Source: Bog-473 sp963788125
Lineage (GTDB): Bacteria > Actinomycetota > Acidimicrobiia > Acidimicrobiales > RAAP-2
NCBI GenBank assembly: GCA_963788125.1
Contig: CAWBFN010000002.1
Span: 2,046,001-2,110,000 of the forward strand
Reading direction: 5' to 3'
Length of the DNA stretch: 64,000 bases
Of this stretch, positions 27,366 to 36,621 are shown piece by piece (position 1 is the first letter of the stretch; the number at the start of each line of letters is the position of its first letter). Below the pieces are notes generated by a model. The model did not search any database and had not been told where the DNA came from. It saw nothing but the letters and a program-made list of their open reading frames with translations. A program made the position numbers and the translations under genes.

Positions 27366-28280
27366 TCAGCCGTCGGCCAAGAGCTCGGACGACACCTCCC
27401 ACAGGCGACCCGCCTGTTCGGGGTCCATGGCGTAGCTGGCAACCGAGTTCGCGCTCCGGGCCGCAATCTCAGCCTCATTGCAGTCGACGAAGTACCGACC
27501 GCCGACGCCTTCGAGCAGAGGCGAACACGCGACGAATACCGACGTGGCTGCCCCCTGCGCCGGGGTCTTCCACTCGGCGCCCGCTGCCATCTGGGCCATC
27601 TGCTCCGCCGGAACATGGCGCTGCAACCTCGTACGGATATTCCCCGGCATCAGAGAGTTGGCTGCGATGCCGTCGTCAGCCCACCGGCTGCTGGCTGCTA
27701 CAGCGAAGAGAATGTTCGCTGTCTTGGACTGGCCATACGCGGACCACGGATCGTACGGCCGCCGGTCGAAGTGAATGTCGTCCACTACTACTGGAGAGAA
27801 GAAGTGGCCCGCGGAGCTCACGGCGACGATGCGGGCACCCTGAGCCAGCGACAACGCCGGTCTGAGGGCGGTCGCCAACGCGAAGTGACCAAGGTGGTTC
27901 GTCGCAAACTGCATCTCCCAACCTTGCCCGGTGCGCGAGAGGGGGGTGGCCATGATTCCGGCGTTGTTGACCAGAATGTGGAGCGGGCCGTCCCAGGACG
28001 ACGCAAAGGCGCGGACGGATGTCACCTGGGCGAGGTCGAGCGCCGCGACCGATACCTTCGACGCGGGATCTTCGCTCACTATTTCGGCTGCGACGCGCCG
28101 ACCGGCAGCCGTGTCGCGCACGGCCAGCGTGACGTCCGCACCAGCCGACGCCAAGGCACGCGCTGTCTCGATGCCGATGCCCGATGATCCGCCAGTCACG
28201 ACGGCACGGCGGCCGTGCAGATCCACACCGGTCACCACCTCTGTCGCCGTAGATTCGGCCGTGAAGCGCGTCCTAATCAT
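27366..28280 (-). CDS. short-chain dehydrogenase/reductase (retinol dehydrogenase-like)
   Basis: SDR of 304 residues. Cofactor motif TGGSSGIGIETA, NNAGIMATPL, catalytic Ser in AVSSAGH and YGQSK. The QFATNHLGHFAL segment marks the retinol-dehydrogenase/WW-oxidoreductase-like group. ATG 28280 follows ACAGGAG by five bases. It is convergent with the CoA-transferase and lies 57 bases after the SnoaL gene at 28338; both follow the nitroreductase, so the three form one minus-strand unit. Confidence 0.9.
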   Translation of the reverse strand: MIRTRFTAESTATEVVTGVDLHGRRAVVTGGSSGIGIETARALASAGADVTLAVRDTAAGRRVAAEIVSEDPASKVSVAALDLAQVTSVRAFASSWDGPLHILVNNAGIMATPLSRTGQGWEMQFATNHLGHFALATALRPALSLAQGARIVAVSSAGHFFSPVVVDDIHFDRRPYDPWSAYGQSKTANILFAVAASSRWADDGIAANSLMPGNIRTRLQRHVPAEQMAQMAAGAEWKTPAQGAATSVFVACSPLLEGVGGRYFVDCNEAEIAARSANSVASYAMDPEQAGRLWEVSSELLADG

Positions 28281-28337
28281 CTTCGCTCCTGTCATCGTGC
28301 CGGGAGGTGCAAGGCCCGAACCACTGATCCGTGGCTG

Positions 28338-28889
28338 CTAACGGAAGCCGACAATGAGTTCAACCGCGAGCGGCCGAACGTAGGACACGTCGTTCATGTC
28401 GTGGCCCACGACGACGTCCGGCACCACCATGGGTGTTCCGCGATCGGGGAGCTTCGACGGAGGCGTCGTCCGCCATTCGGCTGTGCAGACCCGTTTCGAG
28501 ATTGCCCACTGCCCTGACCTGCGCTCGAATCGGTCCACATATCGCCCGCCGGCCAAAGTCAAGGGCGTGTCACGCTCCCGGTAGCGCCCGACGAAGAGAT
28601 AGTAGGTCTCACAGTGTGCGGTGTCGCCATCCAATTCGATGGTGACATTGGTCAAGTAGTGCTGATGGTGCAACTGGTCCGCATGATACGTAAAGGCCCA
28701 GTCAATGAAATCCTCAACCTCGAACGCCTTCGATCCGTGTACGTCGATCGCATCGTCGTGATAGACAGATCGAACCATCTCACGGTCGTGACGATCCATG
28801 CCCCGGGCGTATCTGTGCAGGCAGTCGGTGATCGCGGACCGATCGACCAAGGCCCGTACCTCAGTGGCAAACGCATCGCTGTTACTCAT
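28338..28889 (-). CDS. SnoaL-like/NTF2-fold protein
   Basis: Protein of 183 residues with EVRALVDRSAITDCLHRYARGMDRHD at the N-terminus, then HHQHYLTNVTIELDGDTAHCETYYLF and GRYVDRFERRSGQWAISKR, which is a clear SnoaL_4 pattern. Paralogous to the protein at 13360. GGGAG lies a few bases before ATG 28889, and the nitroreductase stop is 26 bases upstream. Function unknown. Confidence 0.87.
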   Translation of the reverse strand: MSNSDAFATEVRALVDRSAITDCLHRYARGMDRHDREMVRSVYHDDAIDVHGSKAFEVEDFIDWAFTYHADQLHHQHYLTNVTIELDGDTAHCETYYLFVGRYRERDTPLTLAGGRYVDRFERRSGQWAISKRVCTAEWRTTPPSKLPDRGTPMVVPDVVVGHDMNDVSYVRPLAVELIVGFR

Positions 28890-28915
28890 CGGAGTTCTCC
28901 CATCTGTGCGCTCGA

Positions 28916-29560
28916 TCAGAGCGGCCGGCCGTCGAACCTATCCACCACCGCGACCTCCTCTATCGGCCGTCGGGGAGCGGGCGTGAACATTTGGCCCGCT
29001 CGTAGCCGTCCAACCGGCAGGAGGCAACCCTGCACGTAGTTCTCGGGGATACCCAGCAACTCACCGAACTGGCGCTCGTAGTGAAGGTGCAAGGTGGTGA
29101 TGCACGACCCGTAGCCGCGGGAGTGCAGTGCGAGCTGAAAGTTCCAGACCGCAGGAAAGATCGAGCCATAGAGTGTCGCCGTCGAGAAGGAGTCCACCCC
29201 CTTGTCCTGCAGGTAGGGCTCATAACAGGGTATGACGTGAAGCGGGACCTCGCCGAGGTGGGCCACCAGCCATTCTGTCGATGACATGATCCTCCCGAGA
29301 GGGGTTGGACGAAAGGGGCGTAGACCAATCTCCTCGCGACCGGTCTGAGCGAGATAGGCCGCCTTGTACAGCTCGGCGATCTGACGGCGAAGATCAGGAT
29401 CGCTCACCACCACCCAACGCCACGTCTGCATATTGGTCCCGTTCGCCGCCTGACAGGCGATGCGCAGGCAATCACGGATCTCGTCCCGATCGACCGGCGC
29501 GTGAACGTCGAGGAGCCGGCGCACGGACCGAGTGGCGGTCAAGAGGTAGTCGATGTCCAT
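28916..29560 (-). CDS. nitroreductase family FMN-dependent protein
   Basis: Protein of 214 residues. MDIDYLLTATRSVRRL at the start and ANGTNMQTWRWVVVSDPD are nitroreductase hallmarks (FMN contacts); the C-terminal LPVGRLRAGQMFTPAPRRPIEEV is also typical. Family roles include reduction of nitro groups, enones or flavin cleavage. GGGAG precedes ATG 29560; it diverges from the binding-protein gene at 29634 with only 73 bases between. Its first ten codons are repeated at 37311-37339, where only a remnant remains. Confidence 0.9.
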   Translation of the reverse strand: MDIDYLLTATRSVRRLLDVHAPVDRDEIRDCLRIACQAANGTNMQTWRWVVVSDPDLRRQIAELYKAAYLAQTGREEIGLRPFRPTPLGRIMSSTEWLVAHLGEVPLHVIPCYEPYLQDKGVDSFSTATLYGSIFPAVWNFQLALHSRGYGSCITTLHLHYERQFGELLGIPENYVQGCLLPVGRLRAGQMFTPAPRRPIEEVAVVDRFDGRPL

Positions 29561-29633
29561 TGGTCTCCCTGATCTCTGCGGCGCCAAGACTAGGCTGCTT
29601 GAGCACATTGGATCAGGGGAGGGGGTAGAACCC

Positions 29634-30746
29634 GTGGCGTACGAAAGCACGGCTGAACCGATCAAACTGGGCTACCTCTTCGACTTCAAACTGCCGGACG
29701 GCTTCCCGAAGGAGGCGCGCGAGGACCTCACTCTTCCTTTTGAACTCGTGTTCAGACAGGGACTCGACTCGGGGATGATCGATCGCCCGGTGGAGATCGT
29801 GTTCCGAGAGGTGGAGGGCCTGCCGAAAGGCACCATCAAATCCGTCATCGACGCGTATGGTGAGCTGGTCGAGCAAGGATGTCTCGTGGTGTTCGGCCCG
29901 TACATTACCGACAACTGCGTGCCGACTCGCGAAGCCATCGAAGACCGGTTCCGAGTTCCTGCCATCAGCTGCACGGGAACGGATGACTGGCTGGGCGAAT
30001 GGACATTTGCCCTGCCCCAAGGGTCCATGACCGATGAGCCGATTTTCTGGAGCGATCTCCTGGTCAAGGCCGGCCAGAGAGAAGTGGGTGTGCTGATCGA
30101 GCAGTCGCTCGTCGGTGAGTCGTATATCCAGAATTTCCGCAAGGCCTGCACTGCGCAGGGCGTCCGGATCGTCGCAGAGGAATGGATTCCGCAGACCGCT
30201 CAGGACATCGGCCCGGCGGTCCAGAGCCTGTATGAGGCGAAGGCACAAGCCCTGGTGCATTGCGGATTCGGATTCGGGATCGCGTTGGCAAATCAGGCTC
30301 TGCAACAGCTGGATTGGAATCCGCCGCGCTATATGGGTACTGCATTCCAGAACGCATGGCTGAATCAGGCTCTCTGGGACGCCATCCAGGGGTGGACCGG
30401 TCTCGACCAGTACGACGAGAGCAATCTCGTAGGGCAAGCCTTTCTCGATCACTACCAGGAAGCATCTGGGCGCCGACCTGCATACTGCGCCCCGGTGATG
30501 AACCACGACTTCGCTACCGTTTTGCTCCACGCCTTCGCCGACGCTCATCCGCTCACGCCTCGAGGGGTGAAGGAGGCGTTGGAGCGGGTAAAGATGGTTC
30601 CCGCTGCGGCCGGCGCGCCGGGGACCCGTCTGTCGTTCGGCAAGTGGACTCGCCGGGGCTGGATGGGCGCGGGCTATCTGGTGGCCCGTCAGCTCGAGCC
30701 CGAGTTCGGGAGGTCCCGCCTCGTCGGCCGTTTTGGCAACCTGTAG
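29634..30746 (+). CDS. Liv-type substrate-binding protein without signal peptide
   Basis: Periplasmic-binding-protein-like fold (peripla_BP_6 type) of 370 residues: IKLGYLFDFKLPDG at the start, VVFGPYITDNCVPTREAIEDR and EVGVLIEQSLVGESYIQNFRKAC later. The N-terminus is polar with no hydrophobic stretch, so unlike the proteins at 41328 and 61118 it should stay in the cytoplasm. GTG at 29634 follows a GGGGAGGGGG; in-frame starts upstream (29553) would not supply a signal peptide either. It heads a unit with CoA-transferase and amidohydrolase. A cytosolic ligand sensor (compare AmiC) is one possibility. Confidence 0.85.
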   Translation: MAYESTAEPIKLGYLFDFKLPDGFPKEAREDLTLPFELVFRQGLDSGMIDRPVEIVFREVEGLPKGTIKSVIDAYGELVEQGCLVVFGPYITDNCVPTREAIEDRFRVPAISCTGTDDWLGEWTFALPQGSMTDEPIFWSDLLVKAGQREVGVLIEQSLVGESYIQNFRKACTAQGVRIVAEEWIPQTAQDIGPAVQSLYEAKAQALVHCGFGFGIALANQALQQLDWNPPRYMGTAFQNAWLNQALWDAIQGWTGLDQYDESNLVGQAFLDHYQEASGRRPAYCAPVMNHDFATVLLHAFADAHPLTPRGVKEALERVKMVPAAAGAPGTRLSFGKWTRRGWMGAGYLVARQLEPEFGRSRLVGRFGNL

Positions 30747-30789
30747 CCGAGCGACGTCGTGAATTGAGCCGGATCCTTGAGGAGGAACT

Positions 30790-32007
30790 GTGACGGCAAT
30801 TTTGGAGGGTGTCCGCATTCTCGAAGTGGCCGAACAGACCTTCGTGCCGTCGGCCGCCGCTCTGCTCTCGGACTATGGGGCCGAGGTCGTCAAGATCGAG
30901 CACCATGAGCGCGGTGACGCCATGCGAGGCCTGATGTCGGCGGGGATCCTGTCGACGGGGGGCGATGTCCATGCGCTCATGGAGCATTCGAACCGGGGGA
31001 AGAGGAGCATCGGACTGAACTTGGCCACCGACGAAGGCCGAGACATTCTCTACAAGCTCGCCGCCACCAGCGATGTCTTCTTGCACAACAAGCTGCCGGG
31101 CGTGCGGAGGAAGTTGAAGATCGACCTCGACGACATCCGGTCCTACAACCCTACGATCATCTACGTGTCGGGTACTGGTCAGGGCGAGCGGGGACCCGAG
31201 GCGGATCGGGGCGCCTACGACTCGCTGGCGTTCTGGTCGCGTACTGGCATCGCCTACGCGACGACGCGGCCGGAGTATGGCCACTTGGTCGGCCTGCCCG
31301 GGCCCGGCTTCGGCGACTCCCTCGGTGGTATGACGATCGCGGGCGGTATCTTGGGGGCGCTGTTCCACCGGGAGCGGACCGGTGAGGCGCTCACTGTCGA
31401 TGTGTCGCTGTTGGCCACCGGCATGTGGGCGATGGGCCAGTCGATCGCCCTGTCGCTGCTCAACAAGACCCCACAGGCGCCGTTGCCGCTCGACATGTTG
31501 CACCCCAACCCGCTCGTCGGGCAGTACCTGACGAAGGATCAGCGCTGGTTCGTCATCACCAGCCTACAAGTCGGGAAGTACTGGCCCGAGTTCGTCACTC
31601 TCCTCGGGAAGCCCGAGTGGGCCGCTGATCCTCGCTTCGCCGACCACGGATCTCTGATGGAGCATCGGGCCGAGGCCGTGGCGCTGCTCGAAGGCTTCTT
31701 TGCCGATCACACGATCACCGAGATCAGGGCGATGCTCGCCGACTACAGCGGCCAGTGGGCCGTCGCGCAGAACACCCTCGAAGTCGCGGAGGACCCCCAG
31801 ACCAGCGCCAATGGATACCTCCAGGCGTGCGAGACGGCGTCGGGGTCGCCCTTCACGCTTGTCGCGGCCCCAGTGCAGTTCGGTGGGGAGCCGGCCCCCG
31901 TCCACCGGTCAGCGGAGTTCAACGAGCACGGGGACAGCATCCTCGCCGAGCTCGGCTTCGATGAGGACACCATCATCGATCTCAAGGTCAAAGGCGTCGT
32001 GGCCTGA
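30790..32007 (+). CDS. CaiB/BaiF family (class III) CoA-transferase
   Basis: Enzyme of 405 residues. N-terminal VRILEVAEQTFVPSAAALLSDYGAEVVKIE, NRGKRSIGLNL and the probable catalytic Asp in GFGDSLGGM are family hallmarks. GTG at 30790 has GAGGAGGAA just upstream. It follows the binding-protein-like gene by 43 bases and precedes an amidohydrolase, so it probably activates the substrate of that unit as a CoA ester. Confidence 0.93.
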   Translation: MTAILEGVRILEVAEQTFVPSAAALLSDYGAEVVKIEHHERGDAMRGLMSAGILSTGGDVHALMEHSNRGKRSIGLNLATDEGRDILYKLAATSDVFLHNKLPGVRRKLKIDLDDIRSYNPTIIYVSGTGQGERGPEADRGAYDSLAFWSRTGIAYATTRPEYGHLVGLPGPGFGDSLGGMTIAGGILGALFHRERTGEALTVDVSLLATGMWAMGQSIALSLLNKTPQAPLPLDMLHPNPLVGQYLTKDQRWFVITSLQVGKYWPEFVTLLGKPEWAADPRFADHGSLMEHRAEAVALLEGFFADHTITEIRAMLADYSGQWAVAQNTLEVAEDPQTSANGYLQACETASGSPFTLVAAPVQFGGEPAPVHRSAEFNEHGDSILAELGFDEDTIIDLKVKGVVA

Positions 32008-32062
32008 ACAGAGAGGTCGAGTAAGCGGCTCTCGGGCCGAGAGGTTCGAGGCCCTCGCTATA

Positions 32063-32085
32063 CGTAGTAAACCGCCCCGTAGTAC
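32063..32085 (+). promoter_or_regulatory. CGTAGTA direct repeat upstream of amidohydrolase
   Basis: CGTAGTA occurs at 32063-32069 and again at 32079-32085 (16-base period) in the 140-base gap before the amidohydrolase at 32148. The start-to-start spacing suggests an activator or repressor site, or parts of a promoter. Weak evidence. Confidence 0.3.
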
Positions 32086-32147
32086 GATGGTAAGAGTTCT
32101 GAGGAGCGCCGGGCTGCGACCGTCGCTCAACGGGGGAGGAGACAGCC

Positions 32148-33350
32148 GTGCCGTCACGAGTGCTCGACTTTCCGGTGTTCGACGCCGACAACCACATGTA
32201 CGAGACCATTGACGCCTTTACGAGGTTCCTGCCGTCGGAGTACGAGGGGCTGATCAAGTACGTCGATGTGAAAGGCCGAACGAAGATCGCCGTCCGTAAC
32301 ATGATCAGTGACTACATTCCCAATCCCACGTTCGAGGTGGTCGCTGCGCCGGGAGCGCAGGAGGAGTACTTCAGGCACGGCAACCCGGACCACAAATCCC
32401 GGCGGGAGATCCTGGGCAAACCGATCCGTTCCCTCCCAGCCTTCCGCGATCCCGAGCCGCGACTCCGGCTCATGGACGAGCTCGGCATCGATCGGGCCCT
32501 GATGTGGCCCACCCTGGCCAGCCTGCTCGAGGAGCGGTTGAGCGACGACCCGCTGGCCACGCACGCCATTGTCCACGCCCTGAACCAGTGGATGCTCGAG
32601 CACTGGAGCTTCAACTACGAGGACCGGATATTTGCTACTCCGGTGGTGACGCTCTGTGTCGTGGAACGGGCCATCGAGGAACTGGAGTGGGTGCTCGACC
32701 GCGGCGCGCGGGTGGTGCTCATCCGCCCCGCTCCCGTTCCCGGCTTCAGCGGACGACGATCCATGGCCCTCGCCGAGTTCGACCCGTTCTGGGCCCGCGT
32801 CGTCGAGGCAGAGATCCTGGTCGGGATGCACTCGTCGGACAGCGGATACCAGCGTCACTACAACGAATGGGAGGGGGCGCGAAGTGGTGAGTTCCTCCCC
32901 TTCACCAAGAACTCGGCGTTCGCGACGATCATGCAGACCATCCATCGTCCGATCGTCGAGACGGTGGCCTCCCTGATCGGGCACGGTCTCTGCAGCCGCT
33001 TCCCGACTCTCAAGATCGCGCCGGTCGAAAATGGGAGCGGCTGGGTCCGGCCGCTCCTCGACGACCTGGCCCGTGCGTACCACGTCGCTCCTCAGGAGTT
33101 CGACGAGGACCCGGTGGAGGTTTTCAAGAGGAACATCTACGTCCACCCCTTCCATGAGGAGGATCCCCTGGGATTGATCGACCTTCTCGGCGCCGACCGG
33201 GTGCTCTTCGGTTCGGACTACCCGCACCCTGAAGGCATGTCGGATCCCATCACCTTCGTGGACGACCTCGCCGGTCTGAATGACGAGATGATCAGGAAGG
33301 TCATGGGAGGAAACCTGGCTCGTCTTATGCACGTAGCCCACGCGGTCTGA
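32148..33350 (+). CDS. amidohydrolase_2 (ACMSD-like) family hydrolase
   Basis: Hydrolase of 400 residues. DADNHMYE at the N-terminus, GMHSSDSGYQ in the middle (where other paralogues have a His-Gly or His-Ala pair) and FGSDYPHPEGMSDP near residue 360 give the metal and catalytic residues. GTG 32148 follows GGGGGAGGAG. Closest in this window to the proteins at 21974 and 42924 by the DADNH/DADGH start. Likely in one unit with the CoA-transferase upstream. Confidence 0.92.
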   Translation: MPSRVLDFPVFDADNHMYETIDAFTRFLPSEYEGLIKYVDVKGRTKIAVRNMISDYIPNPTFEVVAAPGAQEEYFRHGNPDHKSRREILGKPIRSLPAFRDPEPRLRLMDELGIDRALMWPTLASLLEERLSDDPLATHAIVHALNQWMLEHWSFNYEDRIFATPVVTLCVVERAIEELEWVLDRGARVVLIRPAPVPGFSGRRSMALAEFDPFWARVVEAEILVGMHSSDSGYQRHYNEWEGARSGEFLPFTKNSAFATIMQTIHRPIVETVASLIGHGLCSRFPTLKIAPVENGSGWVRPLLDDLARAYHVAPQEFDEDPVEVFKRNIYVHPFHEEDPLGLIDLLGADRVLFGSDYPHPEGMSDPITFVDDLAGLNDEMIRKVMGGNLARLMHVAHAV

Positions 33351-33385
33351 GAGACCGAGTTCTTGCATCCGCCCCGGCCGGCGGG

Positions 33386-33418
33386 GTGTCCGACTCCGAC
33401 GGGTCCGCAGTTTGACAC
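33386..33418. repeat. 33-bp intergenic repeat, copy B
   Basis: Second copy of the GTGTC...GACAC element, 36 bases past the end of the amidohydrolase gene. It differs from copy A (27296-27328) only at 33401. Both copies sit downstream of plus-strand gene ends. Confidence 0.75.
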
Positions 33419-33550
33419 GACGCATCATGGCGGTGGCTGGGCAGCGTACGCCCCGATCTGATCGTCGCCGGCAGCCCGGATGGTCACGGAATTCGCGTGG
33501 AGGGCTTCATCCATGGCGACAACCGCAGGCCCGGGCGCTATACAGGGGCG

Positions 33551-34345
33551 ATGCACGCGGAGATGGACACTCTGGAGGTTGAAGCAGCCGATGGCGTGGC
33601 CGTCGTCCGTCTCAACCGTCCTCCAGTAAATGCCGTCAACAAGGTGATGATGCATGAGTTGCGTCGCAGCTTCGACGCGCTCTCGCAGGACCGGTCCGTA
33701 GGGGCAGTGGTCCTGGCGGCCCGCGGTGACCGGGCCTTCTGTGGTGGAATCGAGCTGAAGGAGACGGCCTCGCGCTCGGTCGACGACGGCGGTGACGTAC
33801 GCGCCTTCCTGGACCCGTTCTGGGAATGGAGGCAAGCGCAGTACGCCATTCACCAGTGCCTTGTACCGGTCGTTGCCGCTGTCGAGCGGCCGGCGATAGG
33901 CGCCGGGTTCGGTCTGGTCGGAGCGTGCGACATGGTAGTGGCCGGTGAGTCCGCCACCTTCGGTCTCACCGAGATCAACGTAGGCGTCCTCGGTGGGGCC
34001 AGCAAAGCCCTGCGGATGCTCGGCCCGTCGAAGGCCCGGCGGATGCTCTTCCTCGGTGAACTCCTCCCTGCGCAAGAGCTCTACCGGCTCGGCGGTGTCG
34101 AAGAGGTGGTGCCGACAGGTGAGGCGGAGGAGCGCGCCGTCGAGCTGGCCCGGCAGATGGCCACGAAGAGCCCCATCGCGCTGAGGCTGGCCAAAGAGTC
34201 GATCCTGCGAATTGAGGCCGACGAGATGATGCAGAGGTACCGGACCGAGAACGACTACACCACCAGGCTCCGCACCTTTGCCGATTCCCAGGAGGCGATC
34301 ACGGCCTTCGTGGAGAAGCGCCCTCCGAGTTGGACCTGGTCTTGA
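33551..34345 (+). CDS. enoyl-CoA hydratase/isomerase family protein
   Basis: Crotonase-fold enzyme of 264 residues. RLNRPPVNAVN near the start, GDRAFCGGIELKE (first oxyanion-hole strand) and ERPAIGAGFGLVGACDMVVAGESATFGLTEINVG with the Glu of the classical hydratase site. ATG 33551 is used; ATG 33563 is a possible alternative. The C-terminus ends in EKRPPSW, typical of the family. It is separated from the amidohydrolase by 200 bases containing the 33-bp repeat. Confidence 0.92.
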   Translation: MHAEMDTLEVEAADGVAVVRLNRPPVNAVNKVMMHELRRSFDALSQDRSVGAVVLAARGDRAFCGGIELKETASRSVDDGGDVRAFLDPFWEWRQAQYAIHQCLVPVVAAVERPAIGAGFGLVGACDMVVAGESATFGLTEINVGVLGGASKALRMLGPSKARRMLFLGELLPAQELYRLGGVEEVVPTGEAEERAVELARQMATKSPIALRLAKESILRIEADEMMQRYRTENDYTTRLRTFADSQEAITAFVEKRPPSWTWS

Positions 34346-34369
34346 GCGGCCGACACGCCGAGCGCCGTA

Positions 34370-35299
34370 TCAACGACCGGGGGGAGGCCAGGGGAGTGGT
34401 TCCCGCTTCAGATCGGAACCCATCTCACTGGGGAACCGTTTGAACAGCGAGTCGAGTTCCCACGGACCGTCACTGGTGATGGTGTGGTCGTACAACAGCT
34501 CGCCGAGGCGGTCGATCTGGAATCCGACGGAGCGGAACACCTGGCCGTTCACTTCCGCGGCGGCGTCGCTCAGGAGGTAGATGGCGATCGGAGCGATATT
34601 GGCAGGGTCCCGGTAGGTCCCGCCCGCGGAATCGCTACGGACCGTCTCGCCGGCCTGATCGCTGAGGGGTATGTAGTCGCCCAGGGTCTTGTCAGACATG
34701 CGAGTGGCGGCACTCGGCACCACGCAGTTGGTGGTGATCCCATGCGGAAAGAGCGCCGATGCGCAGCTCCAGGTGAAACCGAGGATCCCGGCTTTGGCCG
34801 CCGAGTAGCTCGGCTGGCTCGCAATTCCCGCGTAGGACCCGCTCGAGATGAAGACGAGTCGGCCCGACCCCTGCGGCATCATGACGCGGGCGGCGGCCTG
34901 GGCGCAGCTGAAGTGCCCCTTCAAGTGGACCGCGATCACGTCGTCCCAATCCTTCTCATCCATCTCCCACAGGTACTTCTGCACCATGATCCCGGCGCAG
35001 CACACCATCCCGTCCAGCCGCCCGAAGCGGTCGACCGCAGCCTGCACGATCCGGCGGCCCCCGTCCATGCTGGAGACATCCTCGGCGCAGGCGACAGCCT
35101 CTCCGCCAAGGGCCTCAATCTCGGCGACCACCTCGTCGGCGGGTGCTGACGAGCCCGCTTGGCGAGCATCGAGTGCCCCCCCATAGTCGGCCACCACGAC
35201 GCGGGCGCCCTCTGCAGCCAGGCCGAGGGCGATGGCGCGGCCGATGCCCCGGCCTGCTCCAGTGACGACCTCCACCTTGCCTTCCAAGTACCCGCTCAT
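34370..35299 (-). CDS. short-chain dehydrogenase/reductase
   Basis: SDR of 309 residues. TGAGRGIGRAIA, the catalytic Ser in FISSGSYAG and Tyr-Lys in SYSAAKAG. The NNAG motif is changed to CCAG. Its insertion at residues 40-60 and long C-terminus place it with the multifunctional-type/17-beta-HSD4-like SDRs, as for the gene at 8379. GGGAGG precedes ATG 35299. It is convergent with the enoyl-CoA hydratase and is downstream of the LLM gene on the same strand, with its own AT-richer promoter region (35360-35400). Confidence 0.9.
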   Translation of the reverse strand: MSGYLEGKVEVVTGAGRGIGRAIALGLAAEGARVVVADYGGALDARQAGSSAPADEVVAEIEALGGEAVACAEDVSSMDGGRRIVQAAVDRFGRLDGMVCCAGIMVQKYLWEMDEKDWDDVIAVHLKGHFSCAQAAARVMMPQGSGRLVFISSGSYAGIASQPSYSAAKAGILGFTWSCASALFPHGITTNCVVPSAATRMSDKTLGDYIPLSDQAGETVRSDSAGGTYRDPANIAPIAIYLLSDAAAEVNGQVFRSVGFQIDRLGELLYDHTITSDGPWELDSLFKRFPSEMGSDLKREPLPWPPPGR

Positions 35300-35429
35300 C
35301 TCAAGCCTCCCGGGATTCTCCGATATCAGTGGCGCCGGTCGAGTCGATACCGGCAGAAGGTCGCTGGCTTACTATAACGATGTCGATTCGGTGCACCTGA
35401 GACGAACGGTCAATTGACGACCCCGTCCT

Positions 35430-36410
35430 TCACGCCAGGAGAGGGGCAAGTCGCGTAAAGGTGAGCTCCAGTTGCCGGTCGACGGTGGCGTCGGAGAGGC
35501 CCGGAAAGTCGGACCAGCAGAAGAGGTCCGTCACGGGGAGTCCGGCGCTTCGTTGCCTGATCCCCTCAGCTACCACTTCTGGCGTGCCCAATAGGAACTT
35601 GGCCCGAATGGCTGCAGGGTCGAAGTGCGCGGGGTGTTGCGTCTCGTACCGGGTCCCCTCGAACATGTAGCGGTTGTAGGACTCCCACCGGTACATGACG
35701 TGGGACTCGATCTCGGCCCACGCGTGCTCGGGATCGTCGGTCAGGAAGAACTCGAGGGCGCCGGACATACGCGCCTGCGACGGATCGTGGCCGCCGGCCG
35801 TCAGGCCATCCTGGTATGGAGCCAGGAGTTTCGGGTCGATCGACTGCAGGCCTAGTCCGAGCCGCCCCGCCAGGCGGGCCCCTCTGGGCCCTCCGAAGCC
35901 ACCCCACATGGGAACCGGCCGCTGTATCGGTGCCGGCGTCACGGGATAGGTCGCACCGGGCTCCTCGCCCCAGAGACGCCGTAGGTCGGTGATCCGCGCC
36001 GCGAACACGCCGTAGCGGTGCTTGAAATCGCCTTGGAACGCCACATACTCCGGCTTGCGGTACCCCACGCCGAACCCGGGCTCGACCCGGCCTCCGCTGA
36101 TCACATCCACGAGCGCAATCTGCTCAGCCCACTCGGCAGGATGGTGCAGAGGCAGAAGCGCCACGGCGGTGCCAATCCGCACCCGCTCCGTACGGGCGGC
36201 GATAGCGGCGGCGAGGGTCCAGCACTGGGGCAGATACCCGTCGTCGAAGAAGTGATGCTCTGTGAGCCAGACCGCCTCGGCGCCCAGGCGCTCGGCTTCA
36301 GTAATCCGCTCCAGCCAACGTCCGTAGTGGCGGTCCCAGGGACGCTGCCACTGCGGAGCGTTGCGCATGTCGATGTACATGCCGAGGCGGATACCCGGTC
36401 GGCCGGTCAC
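35430..36410 (-). CDS. LLM class flavin-dependent oxidoreductase
   Basis: Luciferase-like monooxygenase/F420-dependent dehydrogenase fold of 326 residues. RLGMYIDMRN at the start, WLTEHHFFDDGYLPQ and RVRIGTAVALLPLHHP are the diagnostic segments. GTG 36410 is chosen because GGAG lies seven bases before it and the family sequence begins there; an open stretch further upstream has no resemblance to the family. Cofactor may be FMN or F420. Divergent from the TetR gene at 36622 across about 210 bases. Confidence 0.9.
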   Translation of the reverse strand: MTGRPGIRLGMYIDMRNAPQWQRPWDRHYGRWLERITEAERLGAEAVWLTEHHFFDDGYLPQCWTLAAAIAARTERVRIGTAVALLPLHHPAEWAEQIALVDVISGGRVEPGFGVGYRKPEYVAFQGDFKHRYGVFAARITDLRRLWGEEPGATYPVTPAPIQRPVPMWGGFGGPRGARLAGRLGLGLQSIDPKLLAPYQDGLTAGGHDPSQARMSGALEFFLTDDPEHAWAEIESHVMYRWESYNRYMFEGTRYETQHPAHFDPAAIRAKFLLGTPEVVAEGIRQRSAGLPVTDLFCWSDFPGLSDATVDRQLELTFTRLAPLLA

Positions 36411-36621
36411 GTGCACGCTCCGTCGATCTTCAGCTGGACCATGCGTCTCTCCGGATCTCCATGTGGTCTTCCCGTGGGATGGGCAGCAGGTCAGGGTTCG
36501 TGGCCATGTTATGCGGGTACACTCGAAAACCTCCCGGGACGACTGGGTTAGGCGTCGCGGAGGGACTGTGCCCCTACGAAATGGGGCGGTGGGTCGGTTC
36601 CGCTCGGTAGGATAATGCCCC

